From contig JADMIJ010000043.1 of the NCBI GenBank assembly GCA_015478655.1, forward strand, positions 1-35,859: a DNA stretch of 35,859 bases. The letters are read 5' to 3'. Under the pieces are notes generated by a model. That model had not been told where the DNA came from and ran no database searches. It was given only the letters and a program-made list of their open reading frames with translations. A program made the position numbers and the translations under genes. Numbering within the stretch: the stretch's first letter is position 1; each line of letters starts with the position of its first letter. This DNA comes from Acidimicrobiales bacterium (lineage in GTDB: Bacteria > Actinomycetota > Acidimicrobiia > Acidimicrobiales > RAAP-2). This document shows, in pieces, positions 25,336 to 33,470 of the stretch.

Positions 25336-25818
25336 TCACACGTCAGTCAGCGGGGTCTCGGTGATCCCGAGGGCCCGGAGGGTTCGCCCCAAGCCGAGGA
25401 ATGCGCTGAGACAGATGGTCAGATCGAGGATCTCCGGATCGGAGAAGCTTTCCCTCAGGCGAGCAAAGAACGAGTCATCGATGCTCAGGTGATCGCTGGC
25501 GAAGCGTTCGGCGTACTCGATGGCCAACTGCTCCTGCGGGCTGAAGTCGGCATCGTCGTCAGGGACGCCCACCCGGCAGTAGAAGTCCTCGGTCAATCCC
25601 TGGGTCTTGACCTTGTCGGCACGGAAGGCGAGACACACCGTGCAGTCATTCAATTGTGCGATCCGCATGCGAGCCGCCTCACGGACCCGAACGGGCAGGA
25701 TGCTCTTGTTGTAGGCGGCATCCACCAACTGCATCGCCGCCGTCCCCAGTTCAGGCTGGAGCGACCAGATCTGGACGGCGTCGCCACCCCTGCCGGGCGG
25801 AACCTCGAGTCGAGCCAC
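25336..25818 (-). CDS. Carboxymuconolactone decarboxylase/AhpD-like protein
   Basis: A 160-residue alpha-helical protein of the CMD/AhpD superfamily. VREAARMRIAQLNDCTVCLAFR holds the CxxC pair C59 and C62. The His that usually follows as C-x-x-C-x-x-x-H is Arg here (R66), so peroxidase-type relay chemistry may be altered. SPQEQLAIEYAERFASDHLSID is the typical second helix. Members act as thiol peroxidase partners or lyases. It is convergent with the cyclase gene (37-base gap) and reads in the same direction as the thiolase-like operon, 38 bases downstream of its last gene. Confidence 0.85.
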   Translation of the reverse strand: MARLEVPPGRGGDAVQIWSLQPELGTAAMQLVDAAYNKSILPVRVREAARMRIAQLNDCTVCLAFRADKVKTQGLTEDFYCRVGVPDDDADFSPQEQLAIEYAERFASDHLSIDDSFFARLRESFSDPEILDLTICLSAFLGLGRTLRALGITETPLTDV

Positions 25819-25856
25819 GTTGAGATGCTAGGCCACGGTCGGATCGGGAGGTCTCG

Positions 25857-27023
25857 TCATGCGAAGGGCTGCAGGGAGCTGCCCACCGCCCAGGTACTGA
25901 AGTACTGGCTGTTGGCGCCGTAGGCCATCCCGATGGCCACCTTCGCTCCTTCGACCTGGTGCTCACCTGCGGCCCCCCGGACCTGGTTGGCGGCTTCGGC
26001 GAAGCGGAGCAGACCCGAGGCTCCGATCGGATTGCTCGACAGCACCCCGCCCGAGGCGTTGATGGGCAGGGAGCCACCGAGCTCGGTGGTGCCGTCGTCG
26101 ACCAGCTTCCAGCCTTCGCCCTCATCGGCCAGACCGAAGGCCTCCAGCCAGATGGGCTCGTGCCACGAGAAGGGGACATACAGTTCGGCCATGTCGATCT
26201 GGCGCCGGGGCTCGGTGATCCCGGCCTGGCTGTACACGTCTGCGGCGCACTGGAGGGCGGCCGCGGGCCGGACGGGATCGCGTCCGGGGAAGCTGGGCGG
26301 CTCGGAGCGGGACGACGTGCCCAGAACCCAAGCCGGCGGTCGCCCGTCGGCGGCGGCGGCCTTTCCACCGTCCTCGTCGGTGAGCACCATGGCGCAGGCG
26401 CCGTCCGAGGATGGACAGGACTCGAGGAAGCGGATCGGTTCCCACATCATCGGTGACGCCTTCACCTTCTCGATGGAGATGTCCTCGATCCGGAGGTGGG
26501 CGTAGGGGTTCCTCAACGCATTCAGGCGGTCCTTGACCGCCACTTTCCACCCGATGTGCTCGGGAGCCCGGCTGCGGTGGATGTAGGCGCGGATGAACGG
26601 GGCGAAGGCGCCTCCGGCGCCGAGCGAGGCCCCTCGGCCGCTCCCGAGGGCGAACTGGGCGTTGCCCTCGGACTGCTTCTCGAAGGCGACAGCCAGGACG
26701 GTGCGATGCTTTCCCACCTGTACGTGCGATGCCGCCACGATGGCCGTCGTGCCTCCGACCGAACCAGCGGTGTGGACACGGAACATGGGCTTGCCCACGG
26801 CACCCAGGGCATCAGAGAGGTAGAGCTCGGGCTTCATGACGCCCTCGAACAGGTCGGGCGCCTTGCCGAGGACGACCGCGTCGATGTCGGCCATGGTCAT
26901 CCTGGCATCGTCGAGGGCCCGGAACACCGCCTCACGCACCAGACCACCGAAGGACACGTCGAGACGGCGCGACTTGTGGTGCGTCTGGCCGATCCCGACC
27001 ACGGCGCAGGGTCGGGCGCTCAC
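25857..27023 (-). CDS. Thiolase-like (lipid-transfer/SCP-x) protein, Ltp3-like
   Basis: A 388-residue thiolase-superfamily protein that starts with GTG at 27023. The first gene of the operon encodes DUF35 and the second another thiolase-like protein, the same order as mycobacterial Rv3521-Rv3522-Rv3523. The usual nucleophile region is HTAGSVGGTTAI (residues 84-95), with Ser and Gly where a Cys is expected, and the C-terminal GHP motif reads SNP (GGVLSSNPIGASG). Similar non-canonical thiolases bind DUF35 partners and catalyse retro-aldol cleavage in sterol side-chain loss (Ltp2). A lyase or acyl-transfer role on sterol-derived or branched acyl-CoA is inferred. It overlaps the upstream gene by four bases. 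Confidence 0.85.
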   Translation of the reverse strand: MSARPCAVVGIGQTHHKSRRLDVSFGGLVREAVFRALDDARMTMADIDAVVLGKAPDLFEGVMKPELYLSDALGAVGKPMFRVHTAGSVGGTTAIVAASHVQVGKHRTVLAVAFEKQSEGNAQFALGSGRGASLGAGGAFAPFIRAYIHRSRAPEHIGWKVAVKDRLNALRNPYAHLRIEDISIEKVKASPMMWEPIRFLESCPSSDGACAMVLTDEDGGKAAAADGRPPAWVLGTSSRSEPPSFPGRDPVRPAAALQCAADVYSQAGITEPRRQIDMAELYVPFSWHEPIWLEAFGLADEGEGWKLVDDGTTELGGSLPINASGGVLSSNPIGASGLLRFAEAANQVRGAAGEHQVEGAKVAIGMAYGANSQYFSTWAVGSSLQPFA

Positions 27024-28063
27024 GGCGCGTCCTCCACGATGCAGACGAGGTTCTGCTGCAGGCACGGCCCCGATGTGGAATGGGCCAAGGCCCGGTGTCC
27101 CCCGCCCATCACGTGGTCGGCGGCGTAGCCGATGCGGCACAGCCCGGTGGCCATGATCGGGTTGGCTCGCAGTGCGCCGCCCGACGGGTTCAGGGCCACG
27201 CCCTCGCCCAGGCCGAGCACGCTTGCCAGCAGCAGCTCCTCGTGGGTGAAGGCCGCCTGCAGCTCGGCCACCTCGACCGGGCCGTCGCCCAGGCCGGCGG
27301 CCTCGGCGGCCAGCCGGGTCGACGGGGAATCGTCAAGGGCCCGGAAGGAGGGGTTGTGGCACTCGGTCCGATGGTCGAACCCCGTGATGTAGGCCGGTCG
27401 CTCGACCAGTCGGCGGGCGCGGTCTCCCGTCGCCAACACCATGGCCGCGGCCCCGTCGGTAATGGGGGGTACGTCGTGGCGGCGCAGGGGCTGGCGGATG
27501 TAGTCCTCGGCCATGAGGGCATCGACGTCTCCCTTGCCCCGGGAGCGAACCGCCACCTCGGCCATGGAGCGTTCGTCGGCGATACCGGCGGCGATCACGG
27601 CCCGGGCCTGCAGCGCCGCGAACGTCAAGGGGTCGGCTCCGAGCGGGGCCAGGAAGTAGGGGTCCATCTCCATGGGGTAGATGAGCGCCGGGTCTCCGGT
27701 GGAGGAGCGTCCCGACCCGGTGACGACGGCGATCTCGATGTCGCCCTCCTGCAGCCGGAGCCAGGCCTCGTACAGGGCCCAGGCACCGTCCATCTCGACG
27801 TGCGAGTCCCGTTTGGGTGGCCAGGCCCCGATGGCGTCGAGGTTGGAGACGAACGAGAAGGCCTGGCCGGTGATGTAGTCACAACTGCCGAGGCAGGTGA
27901 AATCGATGTCAGCCCGAGTGAGCGCCAGGGGTGCCAGGGCGTCGGTGATGACGTCCATGAGCAGTTGCGTCTCGGACTTCTCCGTGTGGCGCTCCATCGG
28001 CGTCTGGGCCCATCCCACCACCGCGATGTCGCCACCGCGCCCGGTGTCCTTGCTACCAGCCAT
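27020..28063 (-). CDS. Thiolase-like protein, Ltp4-like
   Basis: A 347-residue thiolase-superfamily protein; its ATG at 28063 shares its A with the TGA of the DUF35 gene. IAVVGWAQTPMERHTEKSETQL is the N-terminal strand-helix. At the nucleophile position it reads DSHVEMDGAWALYEAW with no Cys, and the GHP site is ANP (NPSGGALRANPIMATG). It is related to the gene at 25857, so the two may form a heteromer with the DUF35 protein. In mycobacteria the matching trio is adjacent in the same order. Which substrate is bound is not known from sequence. Confidence 0.85.
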   Translation of the reverse strand: MAGSKDTGRGGDIAVVGWAQTPMERHTEKSETQLLMDVITDALAPLALTRADIDFTCLGSCDYITGQAFSFVSNLDAIGAWPPKRDSHVEMDGAWALYEAWLRLQEGDIEIAVVTGSGRSSTGDPALIYPMEMDPYFLAPLGADPLTFAALQARAVIAAGIADERSMAEVAVRSRGKGDVDALMAEDYIRQPLRRHDVPPITDGAAAMVLATGDRARRLVERPAYITGFDHRTECHNPSFRALDDSPSTRLAAEAAGLGDGPVEVAELQAAFTHEELLLASVLGLGEGVALNPSGGALRANPIMATGLCRIGYAADHVMGGGHRALAHSTSGPCLQQNLVCIVEDAP

Positions 28064-29049
28064 CAGAAGATCCGGTTCACAAGATCGGGATCGGCGACAT
28101 CGGGCTCGCCACTGGGGATCCAGCCGATCAGCGCGCCCCACGCGCCCCCCATGCCACCGCCCTCGTCGATCTCCTCGGCCGGGGAGGCCCAGACCGCCGC
28201 CACCCGCTGGCCGACCCGCACCTCGTCCGCCGGAAGGTCGATCACCGCCGCGTAGGGGACGATGACGTCGGTGCCGTCGAGGAGGACAAAGGCCCGCACG
28301 AAGGGCTCGGTCTCGGTCTGACCCGGGTACTGGACGGGGGTCACGATGGAGTAGTTGGTGATGGTTCCGGCGTGGGGCAGCTCGACTTCACAGTCGGGCC
28401 CGAGCTCCAACGCATCGATGGGACAGTACCCACGACCCCCGGCGTACACGCGCTGGCAGGTCGGGCATCGCAGTCCGAGAAGGCGATGGTCCTTCGAGGC
28501 CTCGACCGCCCGATCGGTCGCATCGGGTACCGGGTTGCGGTAGGTGATGGAGGCGAGGTAGTCCATGCGCTCCACCGGCTGCTCGGCCGGGCCGGTGTCC
28601 TCCCCTTCGGTCTCGGGTGTCTCACCCGGAACGAAGCACACGATGTCATCGATTCGCCCGAGGCGGGTGCCCCGCCACCGGGGTGCCACCCGGCCGCCCT
28701 CGGCCATCGCCTCCGCCGAGCCGGCGTCCACCGCGTGCAGGAGCGGGGTGGTGGCCCCGTCGAGCTGGATGAGGGCAAAGGCGAAGGGGTGGGCCAACGG
28801 GTGCTGCTCGGAGGGGGCGGAGACCCAGGTCCACGACTTGACGGTGCCGGCCGGGCCCACCTCGACGAAGTCGTGCTCCAACTCGGCACCGGTGGCCGGA
28901 TCCCATTCCATCGGTGGGACGAGGACCGTCTCACCGTTGCGGATGCCGAGGATACGGCGCTCGGTGAGGGCGGTCATGAACGCACCCACCACCGGGCCGA
29001 GGGATCGCTTGTAGGGGAACGTGATGGTACTGGCGAGGAAGCGGGTCAT
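28063..29049 (-). CDS. DUF35/OB-fold protein with zinc ribbon (Rv3521-like)
   Basis: A 328-residue protein from the ATG at 29049 (the frame is open to a GTG at 29133). It has two DUF35/OB-like halves. The N-terminal half (RRILGIRNGETVLVPPMEWDPATG) lacks zinc-ribbon cysteines. The C-terminal half has the rubredoxin-like ribbon CPTCQRVYAGGRGYCPIDAL and the OB domain (GTITNYSIVTPVQYPGQTETEPF). DUF35 proteins bind acyl-CoA and assemble with thiolase-like partners (for example ChsH2 with Ltp2). As first gene of the operon, with one-base overlap to the next, it is the presumed scaffold or CoA donor for both thiolases. The two thiolases show changed active sites. Confidence 0.88.
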   Translation of the reverse strand: MTRFLASTITFPYKRSLGPVVGAFMTALTERRILGIRNGETVLVPPMEWDPATGAELEHDFVEVGPAGTVKSWTWVSAPSEQHPLAHPFAFALIQLDGATTPLLHAVDAGSAEAMAEGGRVAPRWRGTRLGRIDDIVCFVPGETPETEGEDTGPAEQPVERMDYLASITYRNPVPDATDRAVEASKDHRLLGLRCPTCQRVYAGGRGYCPIDALELGPDCEVELPHAGTITNYSIVTPVQYPGQTETEPFVRAFVLLDGTDVIVPYAAVIDLPADEVRVGQRVAAVWASPAEEIDEGGGMGGAWGALIGWIPSGEPDVADPDLVNRIF

Positions 29050-29164
29050 CGGAGCCGATGAGCCTCCACCGGGCCCGGCGGCACCGAGCGTGCGATGGGC
29101 GTCAGCCTCGTTCCGGACGTCACGTGTGCCCACCTTTCCTGCGGCTCAACGACATGGTCTCAAA

Positions 29165-29338
29165 CTACGAAGACCGGGAAAAGCTAACACCGAGACGCGG
29201 TTCGGGGTCACCCCGGGTGGCCAGCACCATGGCCACGGCTCGGTAACGGCTCAGGTTGAGCATGACGACCGGGCCGCCATCAGCACTGTGGCCCACTGCT
29301 TCGAGTCGCGCCGGGTCGGGCGAAACATGATCGATCAT
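29165..29338 (-). pseudogene. Truncated DUF1330-like remnant
   Basis: A 57-codon frame beginning ATGATC at 29338. It encodes MIDHVSPDPARLEAVGHSADGG and PVVMLNLSRYRAVAMV. The P-V-V-M-L-N-L-x-R-Y/F-R piece is the N-terminal strand of DUF1330-type proteins, which are normally ~100-150 residues. The remainder of the domain is missing; the frame ends at TAG with an unrelated 20-residue tail. It lies between the thiolase operon (upstream on the same strand) and the hydrolase gene. It is most likely a decayed or truncated gene rather than a functional small protein. Confidence 0.5.
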
Positions 29339-29373
29339 CGCGGCAGCCTAACAACCACCACTGTCGCCCTTGC

Positions 29374-30111
29374 TCAGGTCGGTGACTCCGCCAGGATCTC
29401 GGCGAAGGTGGCGGGCGCCGTGACCGGAAGGAGGTGGCCCGAGCTGACAGGAACGACGGTCACCGGCTCCGGAAGCCGGTGGGCCATCTGTTCCTGTGTC
29501 TCTGGCGGAATCGGGCGGTCGCGCTGATTCAGGACGTAGACAATCGGGACTCCGGCAACCGCTGACCAATGGACCGGTTGGAAGTAATGATGCACCGTGT
29601 CCTCAACGCATCGTGCGGGGTCGATGACGAAGGCCAGCGTGTCATCATCCAGCGGATCGCCGCCATAGGCGTGGCGGAACGACTCGGGATCCTCCGGTGG
29701 CCCGGGAAGGGTGATCGCCCTGCCGTCCCGTTCGGCGGCCGCTCGGGCCTGCACCAGGCCCTGGCGATGTCGCTCTTTCATACAATCGATTCCGCATCCG
29801 CCCTCGGTGGGGACCAGCGCCGCGTTCAGGACCACGGAACCGATCCGGCCCTCGAACGCGGCGGCCACGCCCGGCACGACCAGGCCCCCCGACGAATGGG
29901 CAACCAGAGTGAAAGGCCCGTCGAGCGCCGACGATTCGAGGTCAGCAACGACCGATGCAACCTCGTCCTCCACCGACAGGGTGGCAAGGTCGGCCGGCTT
30001 TCCGTTGCGACCGGGCAGATCGACCGCCACCGCAGGTCGGTCGAGATACGGGAGCAGCCGGTCCCAGAACCGCGCCGTTGAACCCCCACCGTGGATGAGG
30101 ACGAACGTCAT
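29374..30111 (-). CDS. Alpha/beta hydrolase
   Basis: A 245-residue alpha/beta hydrolase. HGGG at residues 7-10 is the oxyanion region. S73 in LVAHSSGGLVV is the nucleophile (A-H-S-S-G instead of G-x-S-x-G). An Asp acid is expected in the loop VLNQRDRPIPPETQ, and the His is in SSGHLLPVTAP near the end. VDLPGRNGKPADLATLSVEDEVASVV is the usual EstX/HsaD-like cap region. The substrate is unknown. The frame continues upstream to 30630 as an artefact through the ABC genes; ATG at 30111 is the true start (MTFVLIHGGG). It follows the ABC permease gene by 50 bases on the same strand. Confidence 0.88.
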   Translation of the reverse strand: MTFVLIHGGGSTARFWDRLLPYLDRPAVAVDLPGRNGKPADLATLSVEDEVASVVADLESSALDGPFTLVAHSSGGLVVPGVAAAFEGRIGSVVLNAALVPTEGGCGIDCMKERHRQGLVQARAAAERDGRAITLPGPPEDPESFRHAYGGDPLDDDTLAFVIDPARCVEDTVHHYFQPVHWSAVAGVPIVYVLNQRDRPIPPETQEQMAHRLPEPVTVVPVSSGHLLPVTAPATFAEILAESPT

Positions 30112-30161
30112 CGTCGACCACCGGATGCGGGCTTCATGGAGGCTGAGACTACAGCCGCCTC

Positions 30162-30965
30162 TCAGGGGCGACGAGGCGTCCAGCTCCATCGGCGCACAGC
30201 CACAACGGCGCCGGCCACGCCCCAGATGGCGACCACCAGGAGGTCGTGCCAGGCCCAGGGAGAGGCACCCTTCTGGGTGTCGAAGGGAGCGAAGACCGCA
30301 ACGATGAAGTGATGGACGGGGAAGTAGGAGGAGCTCTGGGCCAGCCCCGATCCCGGCCTCAGCGGGAACCACAGTCCGGAGAGGAACAGCAGCACGAAGA
30401 AGACGATGCTGACGATGGGTCCGGCGGCATCCTGATTGGGGACGAGTGTGCTCATGGCCAGCCCGAGTGCGCTGAAGCTCACCATGCCGACCACCACGGC
30501 CAGGATGAACGCACCCATGTTGTCGGGCAGGTGGACGCCGAATCCCACTCTGCCGACGAGCAACAGGATGACGACCTCGACGGCGGCAATGATCATGGAG
30601 CTGAGCAGGACTGCGGTCAGCAGCGCCCACGTGGGCAGCGGGCAGAGCCTCAGGCGCTTCAGAAGGCCCATCTCGCGGCGATTGACGAGGGTGATGGCCA
30701 GAATGTTGAAGCAGGCGGCCATCACGCCGTAGGCCACGAATCCGGGCACGTAGTACTGGATCAGTTTGATATTGCCGTAGTAGGAGATGCGCGAGTTCCC
30801 CGCTGAGGCTCCCAGGAGAAGGAGGAAGATGACCGAGAAACCGACGGTGAAGGCGGCGCCGATCGGGTTCAGCCAGAAGGACAGCTGCTCGTACCAGGTC
30901 TGCCGGACGACCAGCCTGAGATCGCCGAGCCCTTCGAACGACCCGACCGTCGGCGTGGCGCTCAC
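30162..30965 (-). CDS. ABC-2 type transporter permease (DrrB-like)
   Basis: A 267-residue membrane protein with about six transmembrane helices. They include FTVGFSVIFLLLLGASAG, YVPGFVAYGVMAACFNILAIT, LTAVLLSSMIIAAVEVVILLLVG, FILAVVVGMVSFSALGLAMSTLV and IVSIVFFVLLFLSGLWFP. This is the pattern of ABC2 permeases of the DrrB/NodJ type. It begins with a GTG inside the TGA of the ATPase gene (GTGA, four-base overlap), so the two subunits are coupled. It likely exports a lipophilic compound or antibiotic. Gene order ATPase - permease - alpha/beta hydrolase suggests one transcript. Confidence 0.9.
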   Translation of the reverse strand: MSATPTVGSFEGLGDLRLVVRQTWYEQLSFWLNPIGAAFTVGFSVIFLLLLGASAGNSRISYYGNIKLIQYYVPGFVAYGVMAACFNILAITLVNRREMGLLKRLRLCPLPTWALLTAVLLSSMIIAAVEVVILLLVGRVGFGVHLPDNMGAFILAVVVGMVSFSALGLAMSTLVPNQDAAGPIVSIVFFVLLFLSGLWFPLRPGSGLAQSSSYFPVHHFIVAVFAPFDTQKGASPWAWHDLLVVAIWGVAGAVVAVRRWSWTPRRP

Positions 30966-31876
30966 TTCTCGTCCTCCCTGGTCAGAGCCAGATAGACGTC
31001 CTCCAGAGTGACCCGGGCCACCGACAGTCCCGGGAGACGCAGTCCCCGCTCGAGTGCCCAGCCGCTCAATGCGTAGAGCACCTTCAATTCGTCCTCGGTG
31101 CGGATCTCGACCCGTCCCTCGTGCAACGTGTGGACGGGGACGGGAAGATCACCCAATGCGATCCCCTCGGGCAGGCTGAAACGGATGGTGACGACGCCCG
31201 TGTCGCGACCACCCAGGGAGGACGGGGTACCGGTGGCCACGATCCGGGCGTTCGAGAGGACCGCCACCCTGTCCGCCAGCGCCTCGACCTCGTCCATGTA
31301 GTGGGTCGTCAACAGCACCGTGGTTCCGTCCGCCGCCAGCCGACGGATCAGTTCCCACGAATCACGTCGACCAGACGGGTCGAGACCGGTGGTGGGCTCG
31401 TCGAGGAACAGCAGTTCCGGATTGCCCACGATGCCGAGGCCGACATCGAGCCTCCGCTGCTGGCCGCCGGACAGGGTCTTGACCCGGGCGTCAGCCTTCT
31501 CGTCCAGCCCGACCAACGAGATGACCTCGTCGACGGACCGTGGCGAGGGGTAGTAGCCCGCGTTGCGGGTCAGCACCTGGCGGACTGAGTAGAAGGGCTC
31601 CACCGCAAGCTCCTGCAGTACCACGCCGATGCGTGTCCGCAACCACCGCTGCGTGTTCGTATCGGCCGGGTCCACACCGAGCGTCTCCACCGTGCCCGAG
31701 CTTCGTCGGCGGAACCCCTCGAGGATCTCGATGGTCGTGGTCTTCCCCGCCCCGTTGGGCCCGAGAAGGGCGAACACCTCCCCTCGTTGGACGTCGAAGC
31801 TGACATCAGCAACGGCCACCTTGTCGCCGTAGGACTTCTGCAGGTTCTCTACGGTTATTGCTGGCACGCCCTCCAC
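30962..31876 (-). CDS. ABC transporter ATP-binding protein (DrrA-like)
   Basis: A 304-residue ABC ATPase. Walker A is GPNGAGKTT (residues 39-47). The signature LSGGQQRRLD and Walker B LLFLDEPTTGLD follow, then the H-loop in LTTHYMDEVEALADRV. The C-terminal ~75 residues (LPVPVHTLHEGRVEIRTEDELKVLYALSGWALERG) are the regulatory extension of DrrA-type exporters. The start is uncertain: GTG at 31876 or at 31867, the second better placed after GGAGG. It energises the ABC-2 permease encoded immediately downstream. No regulator lies beside the genes. Confidence 0.92.
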   Translation of the reverse strand: MEGVPAITVENLQKSYGDKVAVADVSFDVQRGEVFALLGPNGAGKTTTIEILEGFRRRSSGTVETLGVDPADTNTQRWLRTRIGVVLQELAVEPFYSVRQVLTRNAGYYPSPRSVDEVISLVGLDEKADARVKTLSGGQQRRLDVGLGIVGNPELLFLDEPTTGLDPSGRRDSWELIRRLAADGTTVLLTTHYMDEVEALADRVAVLSNARIVATGTPSSLGGRDTGVVTIRFSLPEGIALGDLPVPVHTLHEGRVEIRTEDELKVLYALSGWALERGLRLPGLSVARVTLEDVYLALTREDEK

Positions 31877-32189
31877 CTCCGACTAGATACTCGCTCCCCC
31901 ATTGGATTTACCCGATGGCACCTGGTGGGAAGTGTTCCTCATCGAATGCGCGGCTGCACTGTCACTTCTCGGCGGTCCCGCACCGGCGTTCGAGGTGACC
32001 CTGCCACGCTGGATAGCCCCCAGGCACTGATCCTCCATCCGACGGCGAAGGTCAGCTGGCGTTCAGCAGCAACCGCTTGGGGATGTTCAGCAGCGTACGC
32101 CCGGATCAGTGGCCGACGCCGGCCGGGCATCATTTCAGGACACTTGGCTTCAAGGACGCCCTATGGCGCGTCCCTGAACTGCGCCATTC
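31877..32189. other. Intergenic region upstream of the ABC exporter
   Basis: 313 bases between the ABC ATPase start and the stop of the DUF2510-like repeat protein. It should contain the exporter promoter on the minus strand, but no clear hexamer pair was found. GTTCAGCAGC is repeated (32061-32070 and 32085-32094), with no clear meaning. The end nearest the DUF2510-like gene has a small hairpin (32154-32173). Confidence 0.5.
32154..32173 (-). terminator. Possible terminator hairpin after the DUF2510-like gene
   Basis: GGACGC (32154-32159) and GCGTCC (32168-32173) pair perfectly with an 8-base loop, 17 bases after the stop of the repeat protein. The T-run is poor (TTG), so this is only a candidate. 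Confidence 0.3.
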
Positions 32190-33470
32190 TCATGCCGGAC
32201 CGCCATCGTCGTCGAATGACGTACCACCGTTGCTGACCACCCGCGTCGGCCGGCCATGCTTGAAGTAGCGGAATTCATGACGATCATACGGGTCGGCTTT
32301 CCAACCCTCCTGTTCCGGTAGTGGGTCGTCCGATTGAATCCCCGCATCACAGACATGACCTGTCGGCTTGCCGTCGCTGAAATACCGGAGCTCATGCCGC
32401 CCGTACGGGTCGGTCTCCCAGCCTTGGAGTACGGATCCTCGCAAGAGGGGCGGAGTCGGACGGGGATCGGCCGCAGGACCGACCGGGACTTCGGCTCCAC
32501 GAAGCGGGTCGTCCTGTGACAGATGCCCAGCGTCACTGACATGGGCGGTGGGCTGTCCGAGGGAGAAGTACCGGTATTCGTGACGACCGAGGGGGTCGCT
32601 TCGCCAGCCCTCTTGTTCCACCAGCGACTGGGCGCTCGTGTCCGCGGAAGTTGGGGGCCGAAGGGAATGGTCGGCTGACGACGTCGACATCTCTTCCGCT
32701 TGGGCGGTGGTCGACTGAGCCAAAGGGTCCTGCCAGGTCTTCCCGGTCCACTGCGTCCCGTCCCAGAAGTGCAGTCCCGGTGTGCCCGAGACCCCCGCGT
32801 ACCAACCCGGTTCTGGACCCCGTGACCGGACCGAATGCAGTCCCCACGTCTCCGGGAAGGTCTCTGCCGTAACCGAGGGCTCGGCCTGCGGTCGAGCACC
32901 GGCTCGATCGTCTCGTTCGCCCTCGCCGATGAGTTGCGTCGGAGGAGTCTCCTCGAAATGGCCCTCTTCATGCCGCGGAGAGGGCTCGGCGCCCCAACCC
33001 TCGGGCTGCTCGTCGTTCAGCGACCAGATACCGACGGCTGTGTGGGCACGAGGTGAAGGTTCCCCCGGCGCACTGACCGAATCCGTTGCGGTTGGATCGT
33101 CCTCGAAGACCGGCCCACCGTCACTGACATGGATCGTAGGCCGGCCTTCGACGATGTACCGGTAGACATGCCGCCGGTACGGGTCGGCCTCCCAACCTTG
33201 AAGCTGAACCACGGACGGGGGCGGGTTGAGTCCTGCGGCCGGAGATGGCGCGACGGGGGGAACCACGTTGGTCGGTGGAGCCGCCGGAGGTACGCCGCCG
33301 AAACTCCCCAGATCAGGAGCGGAGCCGTTCATGACCGCACGGGTGGTGGGGACTTCGTCGTATGTCTCCTGGCCACCATCTCGCACCAGCCGCGTTGGCT
33401 GCCCTTGCGAGAAGTAGCGGGCCTCATGCTGCCCAAAGGGATCCGCCTGCCATCCATGAAGGTCTCCCAC
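32190..33470 (-). CDS. DUF2510-like multi-repeat protein of unknown function
   Basis: A 426-residue protein made almost wholly of one repeated module, with six copies at about residues 6-33, 92-119, 158-184, 288-315, 350-377 and 389-416. The pattern is GWxxDPxGRHExRYF, then GxPTxxVxDxG; copy 3 is degenerate. Between copies 3 and 4 is a canonical DUF2510 (PGWYAGVSGTPGLHFWDGTQWT, residues ~221-248). The linkers are Pro/Ser/Asp/Glu-rich, and no signal peptide or membrane helix is present. The module looks like a relative of DUF2510 (W-x-DP-x-G-x..RYWDG). I chose the GTG at 33470 after AGGAGG; the GTG at 33488 is less likely. The role is unknown; DUF2510 is often found near the cell envelope. Confidence 0.8.
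   Translation of the reverse strand: MGDLHGWQADPFGQHEARYFSQGQPTRLVRDGGQETYDEVPTTRAVMNGSAPDLGSFGGVPPAAPPTNVVPPVAPSPAAGLNPPPSVVQLQGWEADPYRRHVYRYIVEGRPTIHVSDGGPVFEDDPTATDSVSAPGEPSPRAHTAVGIWSLNDEQPEGWGAEPSPRHEEGHFEETPPTQLIGEGERDDRAGARPQAEPSVTAETFPETWGLHSVRSRGPEPGWYAGVSGTPGLHFWDGTQWTGKTWQDPLAQSTTAQAEEMSTSSADHSLRPPTSADTSAQSLVEQEGWRSDPLGRHEYRYFSLGQPTAHVSDAGHLSQDDPLRGAEVPVGPAADPRPTPPLLRGSVLQGWETDPYGRHELRYFSDGKPTGHVCDAGIQSDDPLPEQEGWKADPYDRHEFRYFKHGRPTRVVSNGGTSFDDDGGPA
32223..33455 (-). repeat. Six DUF2510-like protein repeats
   Basis: Coding positions of the copies on the minus strand: 33372-33455, 33114-33197, 32919-32999 (degenerate), 32526-32609, 32340-32423 and 32223-32306. The canonical DUF2510 is at 32727-32810. 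Repeats are recognised at the protein level; the DNA copies are diverged, so this is an old array. Confidence 0.85.

Noticed and set aside
27080..28255. 391-residue plus-strand frame over the Ltp4-like gene
   Set aside because: Shadow; the minus strand has the thiolase fold signature and overlapping operon starts.
30112..30630. N-terminal extension of the alpha/beta hydrolase through the ABC permease
   Set aside because: The extra sequence is Arg/His-rich and lies in the wrong frame of the permease; the hydrolase fold starts at MTFVLIHGGG.
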